Assembly (NCBI GenBank): GCA_965200645.1
Contig: CBDAUN010000002.1
Coordinates: 310,001 to 374,000 of the forward strand
Length of the DNA stretch: 64,000 bases
Source: CBDAUN01 sp965200645
Lineage (GTDB): Bacteria; Pseudomonadota; Gammaproteobacteria; Arenicellales; JAJDZL01
Reading direction: 5' to 3'
The notes below the pieces were generated by a model. That model was given only the letters and a program-made list of their open reading frames with translations. It made no database searches and was not told the origin of the DNA. The translations under genes were made by a program, and so were the position numbers. Below, in pieces: positions 16,866 through 26,269 of this stretch. How positions within the stretch are numbered: position 1 is the first letter of the stretch; each line of letters begins with the position of its first letter.

Positions 16866-17813
16866 ATGAACAGGTTACAATGCGCGGGCTCGCATACACC
16901 CGTAATGTTGCAAGAAACGCTCAGTGCCCTGGCAATTGACCCCGCTGGCGGCTACATCGACGCAACCTACGGACGTGGTGGACACTCCTCAGAAATCCTC
17001 GAACGGCTTGGGGCTGAAGGTATGTTGTTTGCCATTGACTGCGACACAGAGGCAATTCAGTCTGCCGGAGCGGAGCATGCACTTGATCACAGGTTCTCTC
17101 CTATACATGCTCGATTCTCCAATATGAAGGTGGAAGTTCGAGCCCGCGCACCTCATTTACCCATTTCCGGAGTTTTCGCCGATTTAGGGGTGTCATCGCC
17201 CCAACTTGATAATCCCGCAAGAGGTTTTAGCTTTCAACAGGAAGGATCGCTCGATATGCGGATGAATATTCAGGAACAGATTACCGCCAGTGAATGGCTT
17301 CAATCCGTGAGTGAAGAAGATCTGGTCACCGTCCTCAAGACACTGGGCGAGGAAAGATTCGCAAGGCGCATCGCTCGTGCCATTGTGCGCAGTCGCGACG
17401 AATCCCCCATTGAGACAACGCTTCAATTGGCGAATTTAGTCAAACAAAGCGTGCCAACACGAGAACGTAACAAACATCCCGCCACTCGTACCTTCTTGGC
17501 GATTCGAATGCACATTAACAATGAATTGAAGGAACTAACCCATTTGCTAGAACAATCGATTGATCTTCTTAAGCACGGCGGTCGATTAGTGTTGCTTACC
17601 TTTCACTCTGTTGAAGACCGAGTTGTTAAGCGCTTTATGAAGCAGGCCGCCATTGGCTCTCCAGGTCCCGACGGTGTTCCTTTTCGTAGCACGGACTTTT
17701 CACCAACACTGAAAATCATTGGTAAAGCGCTTAAGCCTAGTGCCCGAGAAATCGCGATAAATCGTCGCGCACGTAGTGCGACGCTTCGGGTCGCTGAAAG
17801 AATTGGAGTTTAG
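16866..17813 (+). CDS. rsmH: 16S rRNA (cytosine(1402)-N(4))-methyltransferase
   Basis: RsmH (MraW) methylates N4 of C1402 in 16S rRNA. It starts near HTPVMLQETLSAL, carries the SAM-binding loop YIDATYGRGGHSSEIL, then FADLGVSSPQLDNPARGFSF, and ends with HPATRTFLAIRMHINNEL, LVLLTFHSVEDRVVKRF and INRRARSATLRVAER. The 315-residue length is typical. It sits second in the dcw cluster and is separated from ftsL by 2 nt, indicating co-translation. Confidence 0.96.
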   Translation: MNRLQCAGSHTPVMLQETLSALAIDPAGGYIDATYGRGGHSSEILERLGAEGMLFAIDCDTEAIQSAGAEHALDHRFSPIHARFSNMKVEVRARAPHLPISGVFADLGVSSPQLDNPARGFSFQQEGSLDMRMNIQEQITASEWLQSVSEEDLVTVLKTLGEERFARRIARAIVRSRDESPIETTLQLANLVKQSVPTRERNKHPATRTFLAIRMHINNELKELTHLLEQSIDLLKHGGRLVLLTFHSVEDRVVKRFMKQAAIGSPGPDGVPFRSTDFSPTLKIIGKALKPSAREIAINRRARSATLRVAERIGV

Positions 17814-17815
17814 TC

Positions 17816-18094
17816 GTGCTGAGGACCGTGACTATAGTCGCCATTGTCGCTTTTTTAGTTACTGCCGTCAGTGTCGTCTGGGTTCGTCACGAAATTCGAG
17901 CGACCTATGCAGAACTGCATTCTAAATATCAGGTAAGAGACGAACTCAACCGAGAGTGGCGCCGCCTGTTGGTTGAACAGGCGGCTTTTTCCGCGCAAAT
18001 TCATTTGCGCAACTGGGCAGAGTCGAACCTCGAAATGCACTATCCGACAGCAATTCACTTGCTTTTACCGGCTACTGACAAATCTAACTCATAA
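17816..18094 (+). CDS. ftsL: Cell division protein FtsL
   Basis: A 92-residue bitopic membrane protein with a GTG start. A single N-terminal membrane segment (about residues 5-25) is followed by a short coiled-coil-prone region (YAELHSKYQVRDELNREWRRLLVEQAAFSA), the layout of FtsL, which joins FtsQ and FtsB and activates FtsWI at the septum. Position between rsmH and ftsI is canonical. Sequence conservation of FtsL is always low, so context and topology carry the assignment. Confidence 0.9.
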   Translation: MLRTVTIVAIVAFLVTAVSVVWVRHEIRATYAELHSKYQVRDELNREWRRLLVEQAAFSAQIHLRNWAESNLEMHYPTAIHLLLPATDKSNS

Positions 18095-18109
18095 AAAATC
18101 GGGCCGGAA

Positions 18110-19786
18110 ATGTTACTTCCTAAGTTCACTAAGCAATCAGTCGTTTTCCTTGTGTTGATGACAGTGTTTACCCTTTTGGTCAGTCGAGCAGCCTACATTC
18201 AGCTGGTTGTTTCGGAGGAACTTCAGGACAAAGGCAATGCAAGATTTGCTAGAAATCAAACGATACCCGCGAATCGAGGCATGATTCGAGACCGAAACGG
18301 TGAGATTCTAGCCATTAGCACACCAGAAGATTCAATTTTAGGCGTGCCGGAAATTCTCAGTGAGAATCTTGATGAATTAGCACCGTTGGCTAAAGAGTTG
18401 GGGTTGCCGTTAAGTGAATTAAATAAAAACGTTCACCGTTGGATGGACGAGAACAAACGCGGCGTTCTTCTCAAGCGTCAACTTACACCAGATCAAGTGG
18501 CAAAAGTGATGGCTCTGGAAGTGCCCGGAGTCTCCCGAGTACGAGAGTATCGTCGCTTTTACACCAACGCAAATACAACGAGCAGCCTGCTGGGAATTAC
18601 CAGCATCGACGACAAAGGTTTAGAAGGAATTGAACTGGCCTTTAATGATAAGTTGGAAGGTCAGTCCGGCCTGAATCGAGTCATCAATGATAGTCGCGGA
18701 CGAACAGTTGAATCAGTTGCTCGAATCAGAAGTGTTGAGGACGGCGAAGATGTTGACCTAAGCATTGATATTCGAATTCAGCAAATTCTCTACAACCGAC
18801 TGGCTCAGGCCATTCAGGAAAGCAAAGCATCATTCGCAACAGGTGCGGTAATTGATCCGAAGACCGGGGAAATTCTAGCAATAGCGACTGCACCTAGTTC
18901 CAATCCAAACTTACGCGATAACCGAAAGGTTACTCGTAACAAAGCAGTAACCGATGTCTTCGAACCCGGATCTGTGATTAAACCGTTCACAATCGCCAAG
19001 GCAATTCAGGTTGGTCTGGTAGAGCCCGAAACCATGATTGATACCAGGCCCGGTCACATCAAAGTTGATGGTTATATAGTGAAAGACATTCGCAATTTCG
19101 AAACCCTCTCGGTGGCGGATGTGGTTATGCGAAGCAGCAATGTGGCTTTGGTCAAGATTGGACTTCAGTTAGATCCGGATGAATTGGTCGGTTTCTACAA
19201 GAAGCTAGGTTTTGGTCGGGTGACTCAAAATGTAATGCCGGGAGAGGAAACTGGACTGTTCCCCGTACGCACGGAATGGAAGGAGTCCCAGCACGCAACA
19301 CTTTCATACGGTTATGGATTTGCAGTGACGCCTTTACAGGTGGTAAGGGCCTATGGAGTTTTTGCAAATCAAGGCAAACTGATGCCACTAACCATTCTAA
19401 AGAATGGAAATGCTAACGAGCAAGGCGAGCAGGTCATTAATCCTGAACTTGCCCGCACCATAAGCGGGTTGCTTGAGCGTACAGTATTACCGACCGGTAC
19501 TGCTAAACGTGCCAAGCTTCCTCTTTATAGAGTGGCGGGAAAATCAGGCACTATCCAAAAACTGATTAATAAGAAATACAGCTCCGAACGCCACTTCGCG
19601 GTATTCGTTGGCTACGCACCTGCAACTAACCCTAGACTTGCCGCTGTGATTGTGGTTGACGATCCGAGAACAGAAGTTCATTACGGCGGTGTTGTTGCTG
19701 CACCGGTATTTCGAGATGTCATGAGTGAGTCGCTTCGTTTGCTTAATGAACCTTATGATGATCTGCAAAAGTTGGCAATGAATTAG
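18110..19786 (+). CDS. ftsI: Peptidoglycan transpeptidase FtsI (PBP3)
   Basis: FtsI is the division-specific class B penicillin-binding protein. It has one N-terminal membrane helix (about residues 9-28), a pedestal domain with RFARNQTIPANRGMIRDRNG, and a transpeptidase domain with SxxK at Ser288-Val-Ile-Lys291, SxN at Ser342-Ser-Asn344 and KSG at Lys478-Ser-Gly480. All three active-site motifs are intact. Length 558 is normal. It lies between ftsL and murE and acts with FtsW, encoded 5 kb downstream. Confidence 0.96.
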   Translation: MLLPKFTKQSVVFLVLMTVFTLLVSRAAYIQLVVSEELQDKGNARFARNQTIPANRGMIRDRNGEILAISTPEDSILGVPEILSENLDELAPLAKELGLPLSELNKNVHRWMDENKRGVLLKRQLTPDQVAKVMALEVPGVSRVREYRRFYTNANTTSSLLGITSIDDKGLEGIELAFNDKLEGQSGLNRVINDSRGRTVESVARIRSVEDGEDVDLSIDIRIQQILYNRLAQAIQESKASFATGAVIDPKTGEILAIATAPSSNPNLRDNRKVTRNKAVTDVFEPGSVIKPFTIAKAIQVGLVEPETMIDTRPGHIKVDGYIVKDIRNFETLSVADVVMRSSNVALVKIGLQLDPDELVGFYKKLGFGRVTQNVMPGEETGLFPVRTEWKESQHATLSYGYGFAVTPLQVVRAYGVFANQGKLMPLTILKNGNANEQGEQVINPELARTISGLLERTVLPTGTAKRAKLPLYRVAGKSGTIQKLINKKYSSERHFAVFVGYAPATNPRLAAVIVVDDPRTEVHYGGVVAAPVFRDVMSESLRLLNEPYDDLQKLAMN

Positions 19787-19803
19787 TAGTTTCAGGATAA
19801 AAA

Positions 19804-21294
19804 ATGCAGTTGCACGCACAACAAAAGTGTCAACCGAAAAATCTTGCTGAATTGCTAACAGATTTTGCAGACACTGATATTCGATCCGATGCCATAGTAA
19901 GCAACCTATGTCTTGACAGCAGGGAAGTAGGGCAGGGGAGTGCTTTTTTTGCAATCCCAGGTAGTTCTTCAGACGGTCGTGAATTCATCAATAATGCCAT
20001 TCGAGAAGGTGCATGCGCAGTTCTGTATGAATCCAACGGATGGGACAGAACTTACCATGACGCAAACGTCCCTCATATCGGCATTCGAAATTTGAAGCAC
20101 AAAATTGGTCGTATCGCTGATAGATTTTTTGAATATCCCTCAAAACATCTTCACGTTGTCGGGATCACCGGCACAAATGGGAAAACCACCTGCGCATTAC
20201 TCTGCGCCAGTGCACTTGAGCAGCTAGGAACAGTAAGTGGAACAATCGGCACTCTCGGAGTTGGTTACCCAGGCAAATTAAACCGTGCAACCCTGACTAC
20301 TCCCGATGCCATCGCACTGCAGAAAGGGTTGTCGGAGTTTGTTCAATCAGGAGCACGATACTCATTTCTTGAAGTGTCTTCTCATGCTTTGGACCAAGGC
20401 AGGCCGCAGGGTGTTCGCTTCGATACTGCAGTGTTCACGAATATTGCCCATGATCATTTGGACTACCACAAGAATTTGGAACACTACAGGCAAAGCAAGT
20501 CCAAACTGTTTACGGATTACCACTGCGAGTCGGCAGTACTAAATGTAGACGACGAGTACGGAAAGATCTTGCTTGAAACGTCATGTGCTTGCAGCAAAAT
20601 AACTTACGGTTTTAGCCCAAGCGATGTTCAAATTCTGAACGTAAACACCCAGCCACATGGTCTCGAAGTCGACTTGAATGTGTTCGGTGAAGAAATCAAA
20701 GTCCAAAATCACTTGATTGGTCGTTTGAATGCAATCAATGTCGCTGCGGTTGCAGCTGTTCTATACGTACTCGACATTGATACTTCCGAAATTCAGCGGT
20801 CGATTTCGGGGTTGAGGTCAGTTTTGGGAAGATTGGAACGCATAAGTTCCGGACATAGAGAAGGGCCACAAGTCTTTGTAGATTTTGCACATACCGAAGC
20901 TGCACTCGAACATGCACTTGCGAGTCTGCGTGAGTTTACCAAAGGAAAGCTTTGGTGCGTTTTCGGTTGTGGTGGTAGCCGCGACATGCAAAAGCGTCCC
21001 AGAATGGGAGCAGTTGTCGATCGAAACGCAGACCAAATCGTCATCACAGATGACAACCCACGCAAGGAAGACCCTCAGGTAATCGTGCAGCAGATTCTTG
21101 AAGGTGTCAACAACAAGCCGGTGGTTATTCATGATCGTGCGACGGCGATCGAATACGCAATTGCAAATGCGGCGGTTAACGACACGGTTTTAATTGCCGG
21201 CAAAGGGCATGAAACCACACAAACCTACAGCGATAGAGTCGTGCCCTTTGATGATCGTGCAGTGGTAAGTCAGGTTTTAGAGGCTATTGCATGA
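19804..21294 (+). CDS. murE: UDP-MurNAc-tripeptide ligase, meso-diaminopimelate-adding
   Basis: MurE adds the third stem-peptide residue in the cytoplasm. GITGTNGKTT is the ATP-binding loop, EVSSHALDQGR and NIAHDHLDYH carry catalytic residues, and the lysine that is carbamylated in the family lies in the YRQSKSKLF stretch. The substrate-selectivity motif DNPR at residues 417-420 indicates meso-diaminopimelate rather than lysine, as expected for a Gram-negative. It overlaps murF by 4 nt (ATGA). Confidence 0.96.
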   Translation: MQLHAQQKCQPKNLAELLTDFADTDIRSDAIVSNLCLDSREVGQGSAFFAIPGSSSDGREFINNAIREGACAVLYESNGWDRTYHDANVPHIGIRNLKHKIGRIADRFFEYPSKHLHVVGITGTNGKTTCALLCASALEQLGTVSGTIGTLGVGYPGKLNRATLTTPDAIALQKGLSEFVQSGARYSFLEVSSHALDQGRPQGVRFDTAVFTNIAHDHLDYHKNLEHYRQSKSKLFTDYHCESAVLNVDDEYGKILLETSCACSKITYGFSPSDVQILNVNTQPHGLEVDLNVFGEEIKVQNHLIGRLNAINVAAVAAVLYVLDIDTSEIQRSISGLRSVLGRLERISSGHREGPQVFVDFAHTEAALEHALASLREFTKGKLWCVFGCGGSRDMQKRPRMGAVVDRNADQIVITDDNPRKEDPQVIVQQILEGVNNKPVVIHDRATAIEYAIANAAVNDTVLIAGKGHETTQTYSDRVVPFDDRAVVSQVLEAIA

Positions 21295-22643
21295 TGAGAC
21301 TTAGCTTTGTCGAACAATCTGTAGCCGGACATCTGATTGGGAGTGACGCTGCTGTTGCAAGCGTCGCAACCGACTCTAGAAAAATTTCCGGTGGGGAATT
21401 GTTCGTAGCATTGCGAGGTGAACAGTTCGATGGGCACAAGTTCGTATCAGAAGCCGTACGAAAAGGTGCTGCTGCTGCATTGGTAGACACTGAAGCCCAA
21501 GATGGCATTCCGCAGGTTGTGGTCGATGACACCGAACAATCACTCGGAATGCTCGCTGCAACTTGGCGCACCAACTTCGATTTACCCATAGTTGCGGTAA
21601 CCGGATCGAGCGGAAAAACTACCGTAAAAAATATGGTTGGGATGATTCTGACTGAGCAGGGCAAGACTCTGGTCGCACAGGGAAGTTTTAACAATTCAAT
21701 CGGATTGCCAATGACGTTGCTCCAACTGCGCGACTTCCACGAGTACGCTGTGGTTGAGATTGGCATGAATCATGTAGGCGAGATTGCTCCGCTGAGCAAA
21801 ATTTGTGCACCAACCGTGGCTGTGATTACCAACGCCGGTCCAGCACACTTATTGAACTTAGGGTCAATCGATCAAGTGGCGATTGAAAAGTCCAGTATTG
21901 TCAGCGGCTTAAGTCAGAACGGAACCATGGTCCTTAACGCAGATGACCCACGAATCGATATATTTACCGAGGCGGCTTGCGGCTGCAAGATTGTTACTTT
22001 TGGATTCAATTCAGATTCCGATGTAAGCGCAGAATATGAAATTCTACCGTACGAATCTGAGGTAATTCTTAAAACGCCACTGGGCGATGTCGAATTTAGA
22101 TTACCTATTCCCGGTAAGCACAACATTGCAAATGCAATGGCTGCGGCTGCGGCAACCATATCTACTGGAGCAACGCTTAACAACATTCACAAAGGATTGG
22201 AATCCGTCAGTTCGGTATCAGGTCGGTTGATGCTGAAATCGCACTTTGCAGGTGGTGCCTTACTGGATGACACCTACAACGCTAATCCAAATTCTGTTGC
22301 TGCAGCACTTAATGTGCTCGCAAAGCTTGGCGGAGACCGCCGAGTTGTTTTAGGTGACATGCTTGAACTTGGCGAAGAGGCGGAAAATCTGCACCGACAA
22401 ACAGGACAACTGGCACGTCAGTTAGGTATAGGTCGCTTATATACCTATGGAAATCTAAGCCGGCACATTTCTGATGCCTTTGGCTATGGCGCACACCACT
22501 ATGGCAGTCACGAAGAAATTATAGAAGTGCTTAAACGGGACGCTAGCCAGGAAACAACAATATTAGTGAAAGGATCACGTGGAATGAAAATGGAAGATGT
22601 AGTTGCCGGACTGCAAGCCTTGAATGAGGAAAGCATATGCTGA
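21291..22643 (+). CDS. murF: UDP-MurNAc-pentapeptide synthetase (D-Ala-D-Ala-adding)
   Basis: MurF adds the D-Ala-D-Ala dipeptide to the UDP-MurNAc tripeptide. The ATP loop VTGSSGKTTVKNM, the SFNNSIGLPMTLL segment, EIGMNHVGEI and DDTYNANPNSVAAAL are all typical. The catalytic histidine (PAHLLNLGS) and the lysine in EKSSIV are kept. Length 450 is normal. The start codon overlaps the murE stop and the end overlaps mraY by 7 nt. No ddl gene for the dipeptide is present in this cluster. Confidence 0.95.
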   Translation: MMRLSFVEQSVAGHLIGSDAAVASVATDSRKISGGELFVALRGEQFDGHKFVSEAVRKGAAAALVDTEAQDGIPQVVVDDTEQSLGMLAATWRTNFDLPIVAVTGSSGKTTVKNMVGMILTEQGKTLVAQGSFNNSIGLPMTLLQLRDFHEYAVVEIGMNHVGEIAPLSKICAPTVAVITNAGPAHLLNLGSIDQVAIEKSSIVSGLSQNGTMVLNADDPRIDIFTEAACGCKIVTFGFNSDSDVSAEYEILPYESEVILKTPLGDVEFRLPIPGKHNIANAMAAAAATISTGATLNNIHKGLESVSSVSGRLMLKSHFAGGALLDDTYNANPNSVAAALNVLAKLGGDRRVVLGDMLELGEEAENLHRQTGQLARQLGIGRLYTYGNLSRHISDAFGYGAHHYGSHEEIIEVLKRDASQETTILVKGSRGMKMEDVVAGLQALNEESIC

Positions 22644-23719
22644 CTGCGCTGTTTCTTTCCCTGGTCGATCAGTTCTCCTGGTTAAATGTTTTTTCTTACC
22701 TGACTTTTCGCGGAATGTGCAGCGTCATAACTGCATTAGTTTTGGGTGTAGTCTTAGGTCCCCGTTTGATCAAATTACTGACTAAGCATCAGATTGGCCA
22801 GGTCATTCGTGAAGACGATGTTCCATTGCACATCAGCAAAGGTGGAACACCAACCATGGGCGGTTTGCTAATCTTGTTATGTGTAACGGTGTCTACGCTG
22901 CTATGGGCAAACCTAGAGTCGCGTTTCGTATGGATCGCACTAGGAACTTTGTTTGCATTTGCCGCAATCGGTTTTGCGGATGACTACTTGAAGATTAAGC
23001 GAAAGCACAATCGGGGATTAACGGCTCGACAAAAGTTTTTACTTCAGTTTATGACTGGCTTTGCCGTTGCAGGGATTCTCTACGCGACTACGGCAGATCC
23101 TCAACAGAATTACTACATCGTGCCAGTCTTTAAGGACTTAGTTTTAGACTTCGGCATTTGGTTTATTCCAGTAACCGCTTTGGTGTTGGTCTCAGCTAGC
23201 AACGGTGTAAACCTCACAGACGGCTTGGACGGCTTGGCAACAATGCCAATCGTGATGATTGCCGCCGGTTTTGCAGTGTTCAGCTACGTGACTGGGCACT
23301 TTGAATTTTCAAATTACTTAGCAATTCCCTATATCGAAGGCACGGGCGAACTGGTTGTCTTCTGTTCGGGGCTAATCGGGGGTGGCTTGGCCTTTTTGTT
23401 CTACAACTGCCATCCTGCACAGATTTTCATGGGTGATGTTGGTGCACTCTCACTGGGTGCTGTGATCGGCGTAGTAGCTGTAATGGTTCGACAAGAGGTG
23501 GTGTTATTCATTATGTGCGGCATCTTCGTCATTGAAACGATGTCGGTGATACTGCAAGTTGCATCATTTAAGCTGTTTGGACGTCGAGTATGGCTCATGT
23601 CACCCATACATCATCACTTTGAACTTAAAGGCTGGCACGAGTCCAAAATTGTGGTCCGTTTCTGGATCTTAAGTCTGGTTTTTGTTATTGCTGGCCTCGC
23701 AACCTTAAAAATTAGGTGA
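22637..23719 (+). CDS. mraY: Phospho-N-acetylmuramoyl-pentapeptide transferase
   Basis: MraY attaches the phospho-MurNAc-pentapeptide to undecaprenyl phosphate to form lipid I. The polytopic 360-residue protein has about ten membrane segments. Diagnostic motifs are GGTPTMGGLLIL, the aspartate pair in GFADDYLKIKRKHNRGL, SNGVNLTDGLDGLA, and the HHH stretch in SPIHHHFELKGWHESKIV. Every catalytic motif is intact, so the lipid stage of the pathway appears functional. Confidence 0.97.
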   Translation: MLTALFLSLVDQFSWLNVFSYLTFRGMCSVITALVLGVVLGPRLIKLLTKHQIGQVIREDDVPLHISKGGTPTMGGLLILLCVTVSTLLWANLESRFVWIALGTLFAFAAIGFADDYLKIKRKHNRGLTARQKFLLQFMTGFAVAGILYATTADPQQNYYIVPVFKDLVLDFGIWFIPVTALVLVSASNGVNLTDGLDGLATMPIVMIAAGFAVFSYVTGHFEFSNYLAIPYIEGTGELVVFCSGLIGGGLAFLFYNCHPAQIFMGDVGALSLGAVIGVVAVMVRQEVVLFIMCGIFVIETMSVILQVASFKLFGRRVWLMSPIHHHFELKGWHESKIVVRFWILSLVFVIAGLATLKIR

Positions 23720-23753
23720 AGTTTACTTTAATTAACTTCGGGAGGATTTGGAA

Positions 23754-25118
23754 ATGGATGCAGCATATTCAGCACTGTATAGCGATTTTTTAGAGAAAAG
23801 CGCGGTTGTGGTAGGGCTAGATAAAACAGGCTTGAGTTGTGCTGTGCACCTCGTAGGCGAAGGCTACGATGTAGAAATTGCCGATACGAGAATGTCACCG
23901 CCACTGGAGTCTGTTCTTTACGCAGAATTGCCCGGTGTAACTCTTCACAAGGGAGCCATCCAACCAAAGCTTTTCGTCAACGTTGACATGGTAGTGCTGA
24001 CAGGCAACGCCATCAACAACAGGCAACTCGCAGACCTTGCGAAGCAGTACGGATGCGAAGTTGTCAGCAGTTTGGAACTGTTTGCTCGAAGCTGCAGTGT
24101 TCCTGTCGTGCTGATCGGTGGCGACAATGGTAAGTCGACCGTCGCAGATATGGTAAAGGAAGTCTTTGTTCGAACTTCTGGACGAGTTCGCATTGGTGGG
24201 TCTTGCAGTGCACCCGTATTAGACATGCTGATAGGCGGCAAGCCGGATGCCTATTTGATAGAGGTGTCTTCGATTGCAATGTTCGCCCAGACACGTTCGC
24301 TGGTATCCGAAGTTGCGACTTTACTTAACTTTGACCAAGACCAGAACAAAGTGATCACATCGGTACATCATGACGCAGCAATGCGCAACGTGTTCAAGCT
24401 ATCTAAAAATAGAGTCCTTAATCGAGATGATAACTATTCATTGACACTCGCGGCTGAGGGACAAAGCATAACTTTTGGTTCCGATCAACCCTCAACTGAG
24501 CGAGACTTCGGAGTAGTTGAGGATGCTGCAGGACGTTGGTTTGCTCGCGGCAGTGAACGTATTGAAAAAGTTGAAAAATTTGAGTTGGCTGGCCCGCATA
24601 ATGAACTCAATATACTGGCAGCCTTTGCAATTCTTGAATCATTGGGTAAACCGGTCAATGTTTCAGTTCCAATCATTCGAAAATTTCGTGGACTACCCTA
24701 CTGCTGTACTGACATTGGTGCATTTGAAGATGGCGTCCGATGGATTAACGATTCAAAATCCACAAACTTGAATGCCGCCATTGCAGCTGTTCAGTCCTGT
24801 GGTGAAAATGTTGTTTTAATTGCGGGTGGTGTCAGCGAAGGTGCTGACTTTTCGAAGCTCACAGGTGCGGTCAACGGGAGTCTTAGAGGTTGTGTGCTGT
24901 TTGGTCGGGATGGCAAACGCATCGGCAATACCATTAAGAATCAGACTAAGATTAAATTCGTCGAAAATATCTACGAAGCGGTCAGTGTGGCGGCGAACAT
25001 GGCTAAACGAGGTGATGACATCGTGTTCAGTCCAGGTTGTGCACCATTCGATATGTTCATCGATCAAATTTATCGTGGACAAGCATTCAAGCAGGCGGTT
25101 GATTTGCATTACTCATGA
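23754..25118 (+). CDS. murD: MurD-family ligase with degraded catalytic motifs
   Basis: Position, length (454) and overall alignment identify MurD, the UDP-MurNAc-Ala:D-Glu ligase: VVGLDKTGLSCAVHL, DTRMSPP, GPHNELNILAAFA, WINDSKSTN and SPGCAPFDMF are recognisable. Key positions are altered. The ATP loop is IGGDNGKST instead of TG(S/T)NGKST, the catalytic DHMDR histidine is replaced (DQNK, Gln197), the lysine carbamylated in E. coli MurD aligns with Met210, and LPHR becomes LPYC (Tyr316, Cys317). The ATG at 23754 is chosen because GGAGG lies 8 nt upstream. It may be slow, altered or specialised. The ftsW start overlaps its stop codon (ATGA). Confidence 0.8.
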   Translation: MDAAYSALYSDFLEKSAVVVGLDKTGLSCAVHLVGEGYDVEIADTRMSPPLESVLYAELPGVTLHKGAIQPKLFVNVDMVVLTGNAINNRQLADLAKQYGCEVVSSLELFARSCSVPVVLIGGDNGKSTVADMVKEVFVRTSGRVRIGGSCSAPVLDMLIGGKPDAYLIEVSSIAMFAQTRSLVSEVATLLNFDQDQNKVITSVHHDAAMRNVFKLSKNRVLNRDDNYSLTLAAEGQSITFGSDQPSTERDFGVVEDAAGRWFARGSERIEKVEKFELAGPHNELNILAAFAILESLGKPVNVSVPIIRKFRGLPYCCTDIGAFEDGVRWINDSKSTNLNAAIAAVQSCGENVVLIAGGVSEGADFSKLTGAVNGSLRGCVLFGRDGKRIGNTIKNQTKIKFVENIYEAVSVAANMAKRGDDIVFSPGCAPFDMFIDQIYRGQAFKQAVDLHYS

Positions 25119-26269
25119 GCGTAAGTCAGGCTGTCAATCAAACGAGAACGAAACCAAGCAACGGCTCCTTTTTGGACCCGTTGTTGCTGGTCGTTTATCT
25201 ATGTCTCGTTGGTATTGGAATCATCGCAATTTACTCTGCGACGATTGCAATGGCCTATGAACAGTCTGATGCTTTTTTATATCTGCGCAAACTAGTTATG
25301 CATACTACTTTAGCAGTGGCTGCATTATTGACAATGTCGATAATCCCTATAAGTTTCCTCAAAAGAAGTGCAGTCACTGCTTTTTTGATTTCAGTCGTCT
25401 TGTTGATTGCTGTTCTGATTCCGACAATCGGAATCGAAATCAACGGTAGTCATCGCTGGATCAGGCTGGGGGGACTGCTGTTTCAGCCTTCAGAAATTGC
25501 AGAACTGGGGTTGATCATTTCAATCGCATGGTTCCTGACAAAACAGAAAATTGATATCAACGACTGGAAGATCGCTGTTGCTCCAATCGTAGTCATGCTG
25601 GGAACTGTAGCTTTTTTGTTGTTGCTGGAACCGGATTACGGAAGCGTTATCGTGGTGGGGACAACGGTTTTCACAATGATGTTTCTCAACGGTATTCGCG
25701 GTAGGCACTTGTTTGTTTTATCGGTGGTCGGCTTGATTGGCCTGATTGGCCTTATTCTGGTCGAACCCTACCGCATGCTTCGCTTAACAACCTTTTTGAA
25801 TCCCTGGGCAGACCCATGGGGCAGTGGGTTTCAACTCAGCCAATCATTGATTGCATTTGGTCGTGGAGAACTGCTTGGAACTGGGTTGGGAACGAGCGTG
25901 CAAAAGCTGTTCTATCTTCCCTATGCAGGAAGCGATTTTCTGTTTGCAATTATCGGAGAAGAGTTTGGATTTGTCGGCACTGCAACTGTGATTGTGTTGT
26001 TCGCGATTCTGGTCGGAAGAATTCTTCATGTTGCTACAGTAGCGCAGGAAACGGGCGATCAGTTTGCCAGTGCCATGGCACAGGGAATCGCAGTACTAAT
26101 TGCTATAGGGGCCATCATCAATATGGGAGTCAACATGGGAGTTCTGCCAACAAAGGGCTTGACATTACCATTCATGAGCATAGGTGGAACCAGTCTCATC
26201 GTTTACTCAGCTGCCATAGGTATTGTTCTATCTATACAACGAGAAGCAAGAAGACGAGGTCAAAATTGA
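25115..26269 (+). CDS. ftsW: Peptidoglycan glycosyltransferase FtsW
   Basis: FtsW is the SEDS-family septal polymerase paired with FtsI. The 384-residue polytopic protein contains GSHRWIRLGGLLFQPSEIAELGLI, LEPDYGSVIVV, and the late GSDFLFAIIGEEFGFVG and GLTLPFMSIGGTSLIVYSAAIGIVLSI, which are classic SEDS motifs including the catalytic aspartate region. It overlaps murD by 4 nt and its TGA overlaps the proposed TTG of murG. Confidence 0.96.
   Translation: MSVSQAVNQTRTKPSNGSFLDPLLLVVYLCLVGIGIIAIYSATIAMAYEQSDAFLYLRKLVMHTTLAVAALLTMSIIPISFLKRSAVTAFLISVVLLIAVLIPTIGIEINGSHRWIRLGGLLFQPSEIAELGLIISIAWFLTKQKIDINDWKIAVAPIVVMLGTVAFLLLLEPDYGSVIVVGTTVFTMMFLNGIRGRHLFVLSVVGLIGLIGLILVEPYRMLRLTTFLNPWADPWGSGFQLSQSLIAFGRGELLGTGLGTSVQKLFYLPYAGSDFLFAIIGEEFGFVGTATVIVLFAILVGRILHVATVAQETGDQFASAMAQGIAVLIAIGAIINMGVNMGVLPTKGLTLPFMSIGGTSLIVYSAAIGIVLSIQREARRRGQN

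Noticed and set aside
25816..26265. A 150-codon N-terminal extension of murG overlapping ftsW
   Set aside because: The extension is cysteine- and arginine-rich noise in the shadow of ftsW; MurG homology starts at residue 151 and a ribosome binding site supports the TTG at 26266.
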